Notes under the pieces: model-generated
Told to the model about the DNA's origin: nothing
Databases searched by the model: none
Seen by the model: only the letters and a program-made list of their open reading frames with translations
Made by a program: the position numbers and the translations under genes
In this document: positions 1 to 8,267 of the stretch, piece by piece
Layout of the letters: every line of letters begins with the position of its first letter
Numbering within the stretch: the first letter of the stretch is position 1
Assembly: GCF_001375515.1 (NCBI RefSeq)
Contig: NZ_CTDX01000016.1
Coordinates: 186,001-250,000 of the forward strand
Length of the DNA: 64,000 nucleotides
Source of the DNA: Bacillus kwashiorkori
Lineage (GTDB): Bacteria > Bacillota > Bacilli > Bacillales > Caldibacillaceae
Direction of reading: 5' to 3'

Positions 1-1395
1 CTGAGCAATTTCTGTATTTAACCCTTTTTTCATTTCTTGAATAAATTCTGTAGCTTGGGCTATATCGATTGCGCGCTTCAATTCCGCCTCTGTTGCATCT
101 TCTTTGCCGAAACGCAAATTATCAGCAATAGTACCAGTAAATAAGCTGTTTTTTTGCGGTACAAAACCAATTTTTCCCCGTAATTCTTCTAAATCCCAAT
201 CCCGAATATCGATTCCATCCACTAAAATTTTTCCATCTGTAACATCGTAAAAGCGGGGGATTAAGTTTAGTAACGTTGATTTACCTGATCCGGTACCACC
301 AATGATAGCCGTAATTTCTCCTGGTTTTGCTTCAAAATTAATATGAGAAATAGCTGGACTTTCAGCACCAGGGTAATAAAAAGTAACATTTTGAAATTCA
401 ACATACCCTTTTTGCTGAGTAGCCCTCTTACTATTTTCTGGATTTTTAATGACGGATTCCATTGTTAAAATTTCGTTAATACGGACAGCAGAAACTTGTG
501 CCCGTGGAATCATTACGAACATCATGGAAACCATAATGAGTGAAAACATAATTTGCATCGCATATTGGATAAATGCCATTAAGTCGCCAACTTCCATACT
601 ACCTTGATCAATCCGCAAACCTCCAAACCAAACGATAGCGATAGAGGAGAAGTTCAATATTAACATCATAACAGGCATCATTGCCGCCATAATTTTATTC
701 ACTTTTATCGTCGTTTCCGTTAAGTCACTGTTCGCTTGATCAAAGCGTTTTTCCTCATATCCTACTCGGTTAAAAGAGCGAATTACGCGCACGCCGATTA
801 ACTTCTCCCTTAATACGCGGTTTACGTTATCAATTTTCTTTTGAATCTCTTTAAATAAAGGGATTCCTTTTCTAGCTATGAGAAAAATGGTTCCAGCTAG
901 CATTGGTAATATGACAACGAAAATTAGGGAAAGTTTCGTATCTTTTGATAATGCCATAATGATTCCGCCAATGGCCATCATTGGTGCCATTAACATAATT
1001 CTTAGCATCATCATAAACACGTTTTGTACTTGCATAATATCATTTGTAGTTCTTGTAATTAATGAAGCAGTACTTAATTGGTCGAATTCAGTTTGAGAAA
1101 AAGTTTCAACTTGTGAGAAGACTCTTTCTCGAAGATCACGACCAAAACCAGTTGCTGCCTTTGCAGAAAAGAAACTGGCTAAAATGGAACAAATCATTCC
1201 ACCCGCAGCAACGAGCAACATAAAGCCTCCAATTTTCCAAATATATGGTATATCGCCATTTACAACACCGTTATCAATAATATCGGACATTAAAGTTGGT
1301 AAATATAAATCTGATAGTGTTTGTAAAAAGACGAGTAATAAAACAAAAATAATCGGCATTCGAAATGGCCGTAAAAATTTTGCTAGTTTTTTCAT
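1..1395 (-). CDS. ABC exporter, fused membrane and ATPase domains (partial, cut by window edge)
   Basis: This is the N-terminal 465 codons of a half-size multidrug-type ABC exporter; the rest lies outside the window. The first ~300 residues hold the six-helix exporter membrane domain, with a start MKKLAKFLRP and alternating hydrophobic stretches. The nucleotide-binding domain follows, with Walker A GGTGSGKST at residues ~366-374 and a Q-loop region (GFVPQKNSLF). The frame is open to base 1, before the LSGGQ signature would appear. The ATG at 1395 is preceded by an AGAGGTGG ribosome site. It lies 86 bases downstream of a MarR gene on the same strand. In Bacillaceae, MarR-ABC-ABC operons of this type usually encode heterodimeric drug exporters (YfiBC/EfrAB-like), so a second half-transporter probably follows outside the window. 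The substrate is unknown. Confidence 0.9.
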   Translation of the reverse strand, partial: MKKLAKFLRPFRMPIIFVLLLVFLQTLSDLYLPTLMSDIIDNGVVNGDIPYIWKIGGFMLLVAAGGMICSILASFFSAKAATGFGRDLRERVFSQVETFSQTEFDQLSTASLITRTTNDIMQVQNVFMMMLRIMLMAPMMAIGGIIMALSKDTKLSLIFVVILPMLAGTIFLIARKGIPLFKEIQKKIDNVNRVLREKLIGVRVIRSFNRVGYEEKRFDQANSDLTETTIKVNKIMAAMMPVMMLILNFSSIAIVWFGGLRIDQGSMEVGDLMAFIQYAMQIMFSLIMVSMMFVMIPRAQVSAVRINEILTMESVIKNPENSKRATQQKGYVEFQNVTFYYPGAESPAISHINFEAKPGEITAIIGGTGSGKSTLLNLIPRFYDVTDGKILVDGIDIRDWDLEELRGKIGFVPQKNSLFTGTIADNLRFGKEDATEAELKRAIDIAQATEFIQEMKKGLNTEIAQ

Positions 1396-1481
1396 TCAAT
1401 CCACCTCTACGTATTAAGCTAGAAACATTTATTTTGCTTTATATAGTCTTCTTTTGCTAAAGAAAAAAACTTATGAAGTTG

Positions 1482-1901
1482 CTATTTCATTTCCTGCTTT
1501 TTGTTCACAACTTTTTCAATAATATCCGTAAGCTGTAAAATTTCTTCAGGTTCAAGTAATGCCAAGTACGTTTTAATGATGGCATTACGCTCTTCAATCG
1601 CTATTGTTAACATTTCTTTTCCAAGGGGGGTTAATTGAACGATAATGGATCGCCTATCATCTGGATCATGGGTTCGTTTCACAAATCCCGGTTTTTCTAA
1701 CCGATCAATCATTACTGTAATCGCACTTGGTTTTACTGCCATTTTCTCCGCTAAATCTGTTAACTTACTTTTTTCTGCTTTATCAATTAAATGAAGCATT
1801 AACAGTTGCGGGGTAGTAATGGAAACTTTTTGTAAATCAGTAGCAATGCTTCGTTTCAATTTTTCTACTGCAAGCTGAAGTCGCTGAATAATTTCCTCCA
1901 T
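1482..1901 (-). CDS. MarR-family transcriptional regulator
   Basis: A 139-residue winged-helix repressor of the MarR family. The DNA-binding core is visible as the helix-turn-helix around LTDLAEKMAVKPSAITVMID (residues ~45-65), followed by the wing with the family motif DPDDRRS (~80-86). Helices at both ends would form the dimer interface. The ATG at 1901 has a strong AGGAGG site upstream. Length is normal for the family. It is the first gene of a leftward unit with the ABC exporter, and a near-palindromic site overlaps its own promoter, so autorepression together with the exporter, relieved by a small ligand, is the likely logic. The ligand cannot be read from sequence. Confidence 0.92.
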   Translation of the reverse strand: MEEIIQRLQLAVEKLKRSIATDLQKVSITTPQLLMLHLIDKAEKSKLTDLAEKMAVKPSAITVMIDRLEKPGFVKRTHDPDDRRSIIVQLTPLGKEMLTIAIEERNAIIKTYLALLEPEEILQLTDIIEKVVNKKQEMK

Positions 1902-1945
1902 TTCTATCCTCCTTACATATTGACAGTGTGAAACATTAACTTGAT

Positions 1946-1993
1946 TAATTATTAAACTGTTTAAATATTAAACCTGCTAAGTTTTTCTGTCAA
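1946..1993 (-). promoter_or_regulatory. SigA promoter with overlapping palindromic operator for the marR-ABC unit
   Basis: On the minus strand there is TTGACA (1993-1988), 17 bases, then TAATAT (1970-1965). A 25-bp imperfect palindrome at 1946-1970, core TTAAACTGTTTAA at 1952-1964, matches its reverse complement at 20 of 25 positions and covers the -10 box and the likely start of transcription. Its size and position fit a MarR dimer site that blocks RNA polymerase. Confidence 0.75.
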
Positions 1994-2053
1994 TATCGAA
2001 TTTCAAAGTGGAAATGCTATTGCCATCTGCTAGACATTGAAATGAAAAAAATT

Positions 2054-2082
2054 TAGACGTATCCTGTGGTTTTTAGTATAAT
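2054..2082 (+). promoter_or_regulatory. SigA-type promoter of ysdC
   Basis: TAGACG (2054-2059), a 17-base spacer and a perfect TATAAT (2077-2082), 34 bases before the ysdC start. Confidence 0.65.
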
Positions 2083-2115
2083 AATTGTATATTTGTAAGA
2101 TTGGAGGAATTTTGA

Positions 2116-3204
2116 TTGGTACAATTAGATGAAACTTTAATGATGCTTAAAGATTTAACCGATGCCAAAGGTATTCCTGGAAATGAAAGAGAAGCCCGGG
2201 AAGTAATGAAAAAATACATAAGTTCTTATGCAAATGAAATTACGACAGACGGGATTGGTAGTTTAATTGCTAAAAAAGATGGTCAAGCAGATGGCCCGAA
2301 AGTTATGATTGCTGGTCACCTTGATGAAGTTGGATTTATGGTAACGAATATTGATGATAGAGGATTCGTTCGTTTCCAAACAGTTGGCGGTTGGTGGTCC
2401 CAAGTCATGCTCGCTCAACGGGTAACTATCGTTACTTCTAATGGAGATACAGTAACTGGTGTAATTGGTTCAAAACCACCACATATTTTATCACCAGAAG
2501 CACGGAAAAAGCCGGTTGACATTAAAGATATGTTTGTGGATATTGGTGCAACAAGTAAAGAAGAGGCAAAAGCTTGGGGTGTTTCACCAGGGGATATGAT
2601 TGTGCCATATTTCGAATTCACTGTAATGAAAAACGAAAAGCATTTACTAGCGAAAGCATGGGATAACCGTATCGGTTGTGCGGTAGCGATTGATGTATTA
2701 AAGAATTTACAAAAAGAAAACCATCCAAATGTTGTCTATAGTGTTGGTGCTGTTCAAGAAGAAGTTGGCTTACGGGGTGCAAAAACAGCCGCATACCAAA
2801 TTGAACCAGACATTGGTTTTGCCCTTGATGTTGGAATTGCTGGTGACACTCCAGGAGTAACGGAAAAAGAAGCGCTTGGAAAAATGGGGAAAGGTCCACA
2901 AATCGTTGTTTATGACGCATCCATGGTTTCTCATAAAGGGTTACGTGATTTTGTCACAGGAATTGCTGATGAACTACAAATTCCTTATCAGTTCGAAGCT
3001 ATTCCTGGTGGTGGAACTGATGCTGGATCGATTCATTTAACGAAAACAGGGGTTCCATCGCTTGCCATTACCATTCCAACACGTTATATCCATTCGCACG
3101 CTGGAATTTTACATCGGGATGACTACGAAAATACAGTGAAATTATTAACAGAAGTAGTGAAACGATTGGATTGGGATACGGTAAATAAAATTAAGTTTGA
3201 TTAA
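2116..3204 (+). CDS. ysdC: M42-family metallo-aminopeptidase
   Basis: A cytosolic aminopeptidase of family M42 (glutamyl aminopeptidase/FrvX group), which forms large tetrahedral assemblies and trims peptides with two zinc or cobalt ions. Metal-ligand motifs are present: GHLDEVG (His68, Asp70), KAWDNR, the catalytic pair in VQEEVGLRG, the Asp in [10 protein letters not shown] and a C-terminal HSHAG. The length of 362 residues is usual. The start is TTG at 2116, 8 bases after GGAGG (2103-2107); no ATG gives a better fit to the family N-terminus ([16 protein letters not shown]). In B. subtilis the paralogue ysdC sits on the sspI/ysgA/pheS side of the chromosome as here, so I use that name; ytoP is a close paralogue. 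Confidence 0.9.
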   Translation: MVQLDETLMMLKDLTDAKGIPGNEREAREVMKKYISSYANEITTDGIGSLIAKKDGQADGPKVMIAGHLDEVGFMVTNIDDRGFVRFQTVGGWWSQVMLAQRVTIVTSNGDTVTGVIGSKPPHILSPEARKKPVDIKDMFVDIGATSKEEAKAWGVSPGDMIVPYFEFTVMKNEKHLLAKAWDNRIGCAVAIDVLKNLQKENHPNVVYSVGAVQEEVGLRGAKTAAYQIEPDIGFALDVGIAGDTPGVTEKEALGKMGKGPQIVVYDASMVSHKGLRDFVTGIADELQIPYQFEAIPGGGTDAGSIHLTKTGVPSLAITIPTRYIHSHAGILHRDDYENTVKLLTEVVKRLDWDTVNKIKFD

Positions 3205-3777
3205 TTTTTCATCATCAATTTCTTTAATAAGAGAAAGGCAATTAGTGAAAATGTTGATTTTACTATTTGCCTTTTTTGTCTCTAGTGATAATTTAAAATT
3301 TCCGCTTCATGAAAAACTTATCCTCGAAATGAGTCCCTCATTTTATATGCTTTTCTTGCGAATGTTAAAAAAAATTCGTTTAACCCATTTTTGATCTTAA
3401 CAAAAATATTAATAAAATTCCCAAAAAATTAATATAACTTCACTAAATTTCCAAATAAACTAATCGTTATAACATATTATTACCATATTCTTTAAAATAT
3501 GGAAGCGTTTATCTTTATATAAGCATATTTTATAAAGTGTTAATGATTTCCGTAGTCTGCATGGAAAATTCTATCCTACAAATAGTTACTTGTAGGTAGA
3601 GAAAAGAAATTTTTTACAAAGTATTAAGTAGAAGGGGGATAACGCAACAAAACTTCATTAATTAAAAAAACTTACGAGTATAAGATTAAACAATTAATAA
3701 AAAATAGTAAAGATATGAATCCTTACAAACGAAATGGTTCTAATTTTTGGTCAAAAATATTAAAGGAGAGAGATTCA
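3205..3777 (+). other. 573-base intergenic region before the sugar ABC operon
   Basis: I see no convincing gene here. A 65-codon frame at 3197-3394 has no ribosome site or family likeness. Two possible regulatory sites are present: a catabolite-response-like sequence TGGAAGCGTTTATC at 3500-3513, which fits the CcpA consensus except for its last two bases, and an inverted repeat CCTACAA/TTGTAGG at 3575-3581 and 3590-3596 (7-bp arms, 8-base loop). I could not place a convincing promoter. Confidence 0.5.
3500..3513 (+). promoter_or_regulatory. Possible CcpA (cre) site
   Basis: TGGAAGCGTTTATC resembles the cre consensus TGNAARCGNWWWCA at 12 of 14 positions; the terminal CA is missing. Its place ahead of a carbohydrate-type importer makes catabolite control plausible but unproven. 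Confidence 0.35.
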
Positions 3778-5010
3778 ATGAAATGGATAAAAGGTATAGC
3801 AATAATCTTATTAAGTTCTCTATTATTAGCCGGCTGTAGCGGTGGTGATAATGGCGGAAAAGATGGACAAGTAACGTTAGAACTTTTTTCTAATAAATCA
3901 GAAAGTATCGAGACTTATAAAGGGTTAATTAAAGAATTCGAAAATCAAAACCCAAACATTAAAATTAAGTTTAATTCACCACCGGAAGCTGAGACGGTAT
4001 TAAAAACTCGATTAACGAAAAATGATTTACCAGATATTATGTCCATAAATGGTAATGCTACTTTCGGAGAACTTGGCCGAGCAGGAGTATTACATGACTT
4101 TACAGACGATGATGCAATAAATCAAGTTCAACCGCCATATGTTGATATGTTAAATCGTCTAGTTGGTCCAGATGCTGATGGTGTATATGGTCTGCCTTAT
4201 GCAACGAATGCAAATGGTGTAATTTATAATAAAACAAAGTTTGAAGAATTAGGATTATCCATTCCAAAAACTTGGGATGACTTTATTGCAGCATTAGACA
4301 AGGCAAAAGCTGCTGGTGAAAAACCTTTAATGTTCACATTAAAAGACGCTTGGACTGGTTTGCCAATGTGGAATTCATTATCGGGAAATCTTGTTGGGAC
4401 TGACTTTGCCGAAAAGAAAAATGCTGGGGAAACATCTTTCCAAGAAAGTTATCCTGCAGTCGCCGATAAAGCCCTACAACTATTAAGTTATAGTGAAGGA
4501 GATGTATTCGGTGTTGGATATGGAGATGGAAACAATGCCTTTGCAACTGGTGATGGAGTTATGTATTTACAAGGAAACTGGGCAATTCCGGAAATACTGA
4601 AAGCAAATCCAGATGCGCAAGTAGGAATGTTTGCTTTACCTGTTACAAATAATGCTGATGAAAATAAACTTGTTTCTGGTGTTGATGTTGTATTAGCAAT
4701 TAACGAAAATACGAAACATAAAGAAGAAGCAATGAAGTTTGTTGAGTTTATGTTAAGTAAAGAAATCGCTCAAAGATATATTCAAGAACAAGCAGCTTTT
4801 TCTGCTGTAAATGATGTTTTACAAGAGGATCCAGTATTTGAAGGAATTAAAACAAACTTTGAAAATGGCTCCATCGCAAGCTTTGTCGATCACTATTATC
4901 CTGCAGGAATGGGAGCCGAAAACCTCATCCAGGATTTTTATATTAATAAAGACAAGAATGCGTTTTTGAAAAAAATTGATAACGAATGGGATAAAGTTGT
5001 AAATCGATAA
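3778..5010 (+). CDS. Sugar-type ABC transporter substrate-binding lipoprotein
   Basis: A 410-residue family 1 extracellular solute-binding protein that would deliver a carbohydrate to the two permeases encoded next. A lipoprotein signal is clear: MKWIKGIAII, a hydrophobic core and the lipobox LLAGC, so the mature protein would be anchored to the outer membrane face through the cysteine. The body begins VTLELFSNKSESIETYKGLIKEF, typical of the fold. The start is placed at ATG 3778 because AAAGGAGAG lies just before it; a longer frame from 3715 would add 21 residues before the signal peptide and lacks a ribosome site. A long hairpin separates it from the permeases, an arrangement that often gives more binding protein than membrane components. 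The substrate cannot be told; an oligosaccharide is likely from family membership. Confidence 0.88.
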   Translation: MKWIKGIAIILLSSLLLAGCSGGDNGGKDGQVTLELFSNKSESIETYKGLIKEFENQNPNIKIKFNSPPEAETVLKTRLTKNDLPDIMSINGNATFGELGRAGVLHDFTDDDAINQVQPPYVDMLNRLVGPDADGVYGLPYATNANGVIYNKTKFEELGLSIPKTWDDFIAALDKAKAAGEKPLMFTLKDAWTGLPMWNSLSGNLVGTDFAEKKNAGETSFQESYPAVADKALQLLSYSEGDVFGVGYGDGNNAFATGDGVMYLQGNWAIPEILKANPDAQVGMFALPVTNNADENKLVSGVDVVLAINENTKHKEEAMKFVEFMLSKEIAQRYIQEQAAFSAVNDVLQEDPVFEGIKTNFENGSIASFVDHYYPAGMGAENLIQDFYINKDKNAFLKKIDNEWDKVVNR

Positions 5011-5020
5011 GAGAAATAAG

Positions 5021-5088
5021 ACTGTCCCAAATGAATGATAGGACGAAAAAATTTTGTCAGTAGTGAACAGTTTGGGACAGTTTGTTTT
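5021..5088 (+). terminator. Intercistronic hairpin (partial terminator) between binding protein and permeases
   Basis: ACTGTCCCAAA (5021-5031) pairs with TTTGGGACAGT (5071-5081), 11 bp, followed by TTTGTTTTTT. A smaller GAC...GTC hairpin lies in the loop (about 5043-5059). It ends 18 bases before the next ribosome site, so it may work as a leaky terminator or an RNA-stabilising element. Confidence 0.65.
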
Positions 5089-5105
5089 TTATGGGAGGTT
5101 TTTAA

Positions 5106-5966
5106 ATGATTAATCGGAAAACCACGTTTATGTTAATTGCCATTCCTGCCTTCCTCCTGTTTTTCACCTTTCATACATATCCTGCCTTACAAGGTATTTT
5201 TTATAGTTTTACGGATTGGAAAGGGTATGGGAATTGGAATTTTGTCGGGTTTAGTAATTTTATCAATGTATTTAAGGATACCCGTGTGTTAAGTGCCTAC
5301 GGTTTTACATTTCAGTTTGCCATCGTTGCTACAATTATTGTCAATATTATTAGCCTTTTAATTGCGATGGGCTTGAATTCTAAAATTAAATTTCTAAAAA
5401 CATTAAGAGCTATATACTTTTTGCCGTATATATTAAGTGTTCTAATTGTTGGATTTATTTTTAACTATATTTTTACTCATTTAGTACCGAGTTTTGGGCA
5501 ATCTTTACAAATAAATGTCCTGTCGAAAAATATACTAGGTGATCAAAATCTAGCCTGGCTTGGAATTGTTATCGTAGCAGTCTGGCAAGGTGTTGCCTTA
5601 AATACAATTCTTTATTTAGCAGGACTTGTTACGATACCGGAAGAAGTGTATGAGGCCGCAGTAATTGACGGTGCTGGTCCTTGGAAAAAGTTTTGGAAAA
5701 TTACCTTTCCACTAATTTCTTCGTTCTTCACCATTAATATGGTTCTTGCGATGAAAAACTTTTTGATGGCATATGATCAAATTGTCGCAATGACTGGCGG
5801 TGGACCAGGTACAGCAACAGAATCTGTTTCGTTGTTAATTTATCGTGGAGGTTTTGAAGGTGGGCAGTTTGCTTATCAATCGGCAAATGCTGTAATTTTC
5901 TTTGTAGTTATTGTAGCAATATCTTTATTCCAACTTAGAGTATTAGAAAGAAGAGAGGTGGAGTAA
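5106..5966 (+). CDS. Sugar ABC transporter permease (MalF/UgpA-like)
   Basis: A 286-residue integral membrane protein with about six hydrophobic segments, one half of the translocation pore of a carbohydrate importer. The cytoplasmic coupling loop that docks on the ATPase (EAA motif) is at residues ~183-203, EAAVIDGAGPWKKFWKITFP. A first helix near residues 8-26 and the following periplasmic loop (FYSFTDWKGYGNWNFVGFSNF) are typical of the MalF branch. The ATG at 5106 follows GGGAGG. The second permease starts 3 bases after the stop, indicating co-translation. No ATPase is encoded nearby; in B. subtilis several such importers share the ATPase MsmX, and the same may hold here. Confidence 0.9.
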   Translation: MINRKTTFMLIAIPAFLLFFTFHTYPALQGIFYSFTDWKGYGNWNFVGFSNFINVFKDTRVLSAYGFTFQFAIVATIIVNIISLLIAMGLNSKIKFLKTLRAIYFLPYILSVLIVGFIFNYIFTHLVPSFGQSLQINVLSKNILGDQNLAWLGIVIVAVWQGVALNTILYLAGLVTIPEEVYEAAVIDGAGPWKKFWKITFPLISSFFTINMVLAMKNFLMAYDQIVAMTGGGPGTATESVSLLIYRGGFEGGQFAYQSANAVIFFVVIVAISLFQLRVLERREVE

Positions 5967-5969
5967 TCG

Positions 5970-6794
5970 ATGATAGGAAGTAAAAGATCAAACTTTGTCA
6001 TAACACTTCTCTTAATATTAGGAGCTTTATTTATTCTATTTCCGTTATATTTGACGATCACTATTGCATTCAAAACACCTCAAGAAATGGCGGGCAATTT
6101 GTTAGCACTGCCAAAAAATTGGTCCATTCAAAACTTTCTTGATGCGATTGAAATGACAAACTTTTTCAATGCTTTTCGCAATAGTGCTTTTGTTACAATA
6201 TTTGTCGTTATTTTTACCGTATTAACAAATTCTTTAGTAGCGTATGCGATTGCAAGAAATATGCATAAAAAATGGTATCGGGGACTTTATTATTACTTCG
6301 TCAGTGCGATGTTTATCCCTTTTCCGGTTATCATGCTTCCAATCGTTAAACAGACTAGCGCATGGGGAATGGATAATCTAGTCGGACTAATCATTCTTTA
6401 CATTATCTTTAATCTATCTTTTAATACCTTTATATACGTCGGTTTTATACGGAAAATTCCTTTAGAACTGGAAGAAGCAGCGGTAATGGATGGTGCTAGT
6501 ACTTGGCAAATTTTTTGGAAGATTATCTTTCCATTACTTGGACCGATGAACGCAACAGTAGCTATTTTAGCTGGATTAGGTGCCTGGAATGACTTCCTAC
6601 TGCCTTTAGTATTATTAAGTGAGCAAGATATGGCGACATTGCCTTTAGTACAATATGTATTCCAGTCACAGTTCAGTACAAATTATAACTTAGCCTTTGC
6701 CTCTTATTTAATGGCAATATTACCGATGTTAATAATTTATATATTTGCGCAAAAGTGGATTATTTCTGGAGTATTGCGAGGATCAGGGAAATAA
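5970..6794 (+). CDS. Sugar ABC transporter permease (MalG/UgpE-like)
   Basis: A 274-residue membrane protein with about six helices, the second half of the importer pore. The EAA coupling loop is at residues ~169-190, EEAAVMDGASTWQIFWKIIFP, with the conserved glycine. The N-terminal helix (ITLLLILGALFILFPLYLT) and the C-terminal end (KWIISGVLRGSGK) are typical of the MalG branch. The ATG at 5970 follows AGAGGTGGAG in the tail of the preceding gene. It is the last gene of the unit; a GC-rich terminator follows. I see no sugar hydrolase or kinase beside it that would hint at the substrate. Confidence 0.9.
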   Translation: MIGSKRSNFVITLLLILGALFILFPLYLTITIAFKTPQEMAGNLLALPKNWSIQNFLDAIEMTNFFNAFRNSAFVTIFVVIFTVLTNSLVAYAIARNMHKKWYRGLYYYFVSAMFIPFPVIMLPIVKQTSAWGMDNLVGLIILYIIFNLSFNTFIYVGFIRKIPLELEEAAVMDGASTWQIFWKIIFPLLGPMNATVAILAGLGAWNDFLLPLVLLSEQDMATLPLVQYVFQSQFSTNYNLAFASYLMAILPMLIIYIFAQKWIISGVLRGSGK

Positions 6795-6839
6795 AACTAT
6801 TTACGATGTATTGGTTTTGCTGTGCAATGAGAAATGATA

Positions 6840-6876
6840 GAGGGGCCCCTATGTTGGGAGCCCCTCGTTTTGTTTC
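6840..6876 (+). terminator. Terminator of the sugar ABC operon
   Basis: GAGGGGC (6840-6846) pairs with GCCCCTC (6860-6866), followed by GTTTTGTTTC. It sits between convergent genes. Confidence 0.85.
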
Positions 6877-6877
6877 T

Positions 6878-7732
6878 TTATACGTATTTCCCATAATCAG
6901 GTATCTCTGTTTCACCAAAGTTTTGTGCTAGCTTTCCTAAACCAGTCTTTAATTCCTCACCAGCCATTGGCAATCCGTGCCCGGTAATGGCTACTTCTGG
7001 TTTCAACGTAGCTAATTCTTTTACGGAATCCCAGGCAGCTTGCCAATCAGTCGTTAAATAGCGCGGTGGTCCGTGTAGTTCTTGCTTTTGAACAAGTACT
7101 TTGTATAATGAATCTTGTTTGACGGTAACAAATGCATCTCCAGCAATTAATGTTCGATCACTTTCTCTAAACAAGGAAATATGTCCTGGGGAATGGCCAG
7201 GTGTATGAACGTATCGCCATTCTTGTAAAACAGGAATAGTTCCATCATCCGGAAGAGCTTCGACTTTACCTTTCAAGTTAATTCCATTGTGCGGGAATGT
7301 TGGCGATAATTTCGCAACGAGACCACCTTCAACTGTTCCATCTGGTTCGGGGTAATTTATTTGTCCAGTTAAAAATGGTAGTTCCAATTTATGCGCATAA
7401 ACTGGTACATCCCAATGGTTTAATAGTTCTTCTAAGCCACCAATATGATCAAAATGGCCATGGGTTAAAATGATTGCTATCGGTTTTCTATCTTCACCAA
7501 ATTGGTCTTTGATTGTAGAAATAATAGTAGTACCTGATTCAGGCATTCCAGCGTCAATTAACACAAATCCATCGTGTAAGTCTATAATTGCTATATTGAC
7601 TATTTGTACAGTATAACTATAAACATCCTGGGCAATTTGTTGTAAAAGTCCACTTGCAACAGAAGTCATCGGCATATATTTACCTTGCATCGTTTGCTCG
7701 GTTGGGTTTGGGTTTTGTTGGAATTGATCCAA
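6878..7732 (-). CDS. Metallo-beta-lactamase-fold hydrolase
   Basis: A soluble hydrolase of the metallo-beta-lactamase superfamily, ~284 residues. The metal-binding signature THGHFDH is at residues ~90-96, with further ligands in HTPGHSPGH, IAGDAF and a C-terminal GHG. This set is shared by glyoxalase II-like hydrolases, lactonases and others, so the substrate cannot be named. The open frame begins with GTG at 7741, but the only ribosome site, GAGGTG, touches that codon. The TTG at 7732 is 9 bases after GAGG and is the better start. The gene runs opposite to the sugar importer and toward its terminator; sspI upstream has the same direction but is more than 150 bases away, so they are probably not one operon. 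Confidence 0.85.
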   Translation of the reverse strand: MDQFQQNPNPTEQTMQGKYMPMTSVASGLLQQIAQDVYSYTVQIVNIAIIDLHDGFVLIDAGMPESGTTIISTIKDQFGEDRKPIAIILTHGHFDHIGGLEELLNHWDVPVYAHKLELPFLTGQINYPEPDGTVEGGLVAKLSPTFPHNGINLKGKVEALPDDGTIPVLQEWRYVHTPGHSPGHISLFRESDRTLIAGDAFVTVKQDSLYKVLVQKQELHGPPRYLTTDWQAAWDSVKELATLKPEVAITGHGLPMAGEELKTGLGKLAQNFGETEIPDYGKYV

Positions 7733-7898
7733 AATAAACACCTCAATTTACATTTTTATCCTTAACTGGAGTTAATCTACTCCAAAATAATGGTAACAGG
7801 GGATTAAATCATTGTTCCAACGAATAGTGGACCAATGATGTCTCTTTCTTTTTTATTGAGGCAGCTAAAAAGCAAATGGGTAGGTTCTCTTCTACTAT

Positions 7899-8108
7899 TT
7901 ACCTTTTCAAACCTTGTTCTAACGTCTCTAACATCGTTTGTTGTTCTTGTGTATCGGCATTTTTCCAAATGACTTCGAATAGTACCCCTAAACCTGGTAG
8001 CATTTTTTCTTCTCCTACTTGGATTGCGTCAACGATTGTATCTTTTAATTGATCTTGTGTATTCCCAGAAACGTTTTGAATTATTGCTTGTCTTAAGTTA
8101 AAATTCAT
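7899..8108 (-). CDS. sspI: Small acid-soluble spore protein I
   Basis: A 69-residue minor small acid-soluble protein packed in the core of the spore. The sequence is close throughout to B. subtilis SspI, for example [36 protein letters not shown] and a C-terminal TLEQGLK. The ATG at 8108 is preceded by AAGGAGGT. Expression in the forespore under SigG is expected for the family and supported by a SigG-like promoter just upstream. Divergent from ysgA, as in B. subtilis. Confidence 0.96.
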   Translation of the reverse strand: MNFNLRQAIIQNVSGNTQDQLKDTIVDAIQVGEEKMLPGLGVLFEVIWKNADTQEQQTMLETLEQGLKR

Positions 8109-8139
8109 AAGTAATACCTCCTTAGATTTTTATCCGTAA

Positions 8140-8169
8140 TATTGTGCTACTTTTCCGTCTGTAATATGT
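8140..8169 (-). promoter_or_regulatory. Probable SigG promoter of sspI
   Basis: On the minus strand ACATA (8169-8165), an 18-base spacer and CACAATA (8146-8140) fit the SigG pattern GHATR-N18-CATWHTA at 10 of 12 positions, 31 bases before the start codon. Confidence 0.6.
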
Positions 8170-8267
8170 ATGACAGTCCAGTTTTAATAAGGAAGGTATC
8201 GATGAATTTTTGTTGATAAAAACAAATGTCGTTTATGCATTATTAAAAGGAAAAATGGGTGAAGCAA

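Noticed and set aside
3197..3394. 65-codon frame after ysdC
   Set aside because: It overlaps the ysdC stop, has no ribosome site, is low in complexity and matches nothing known to me.
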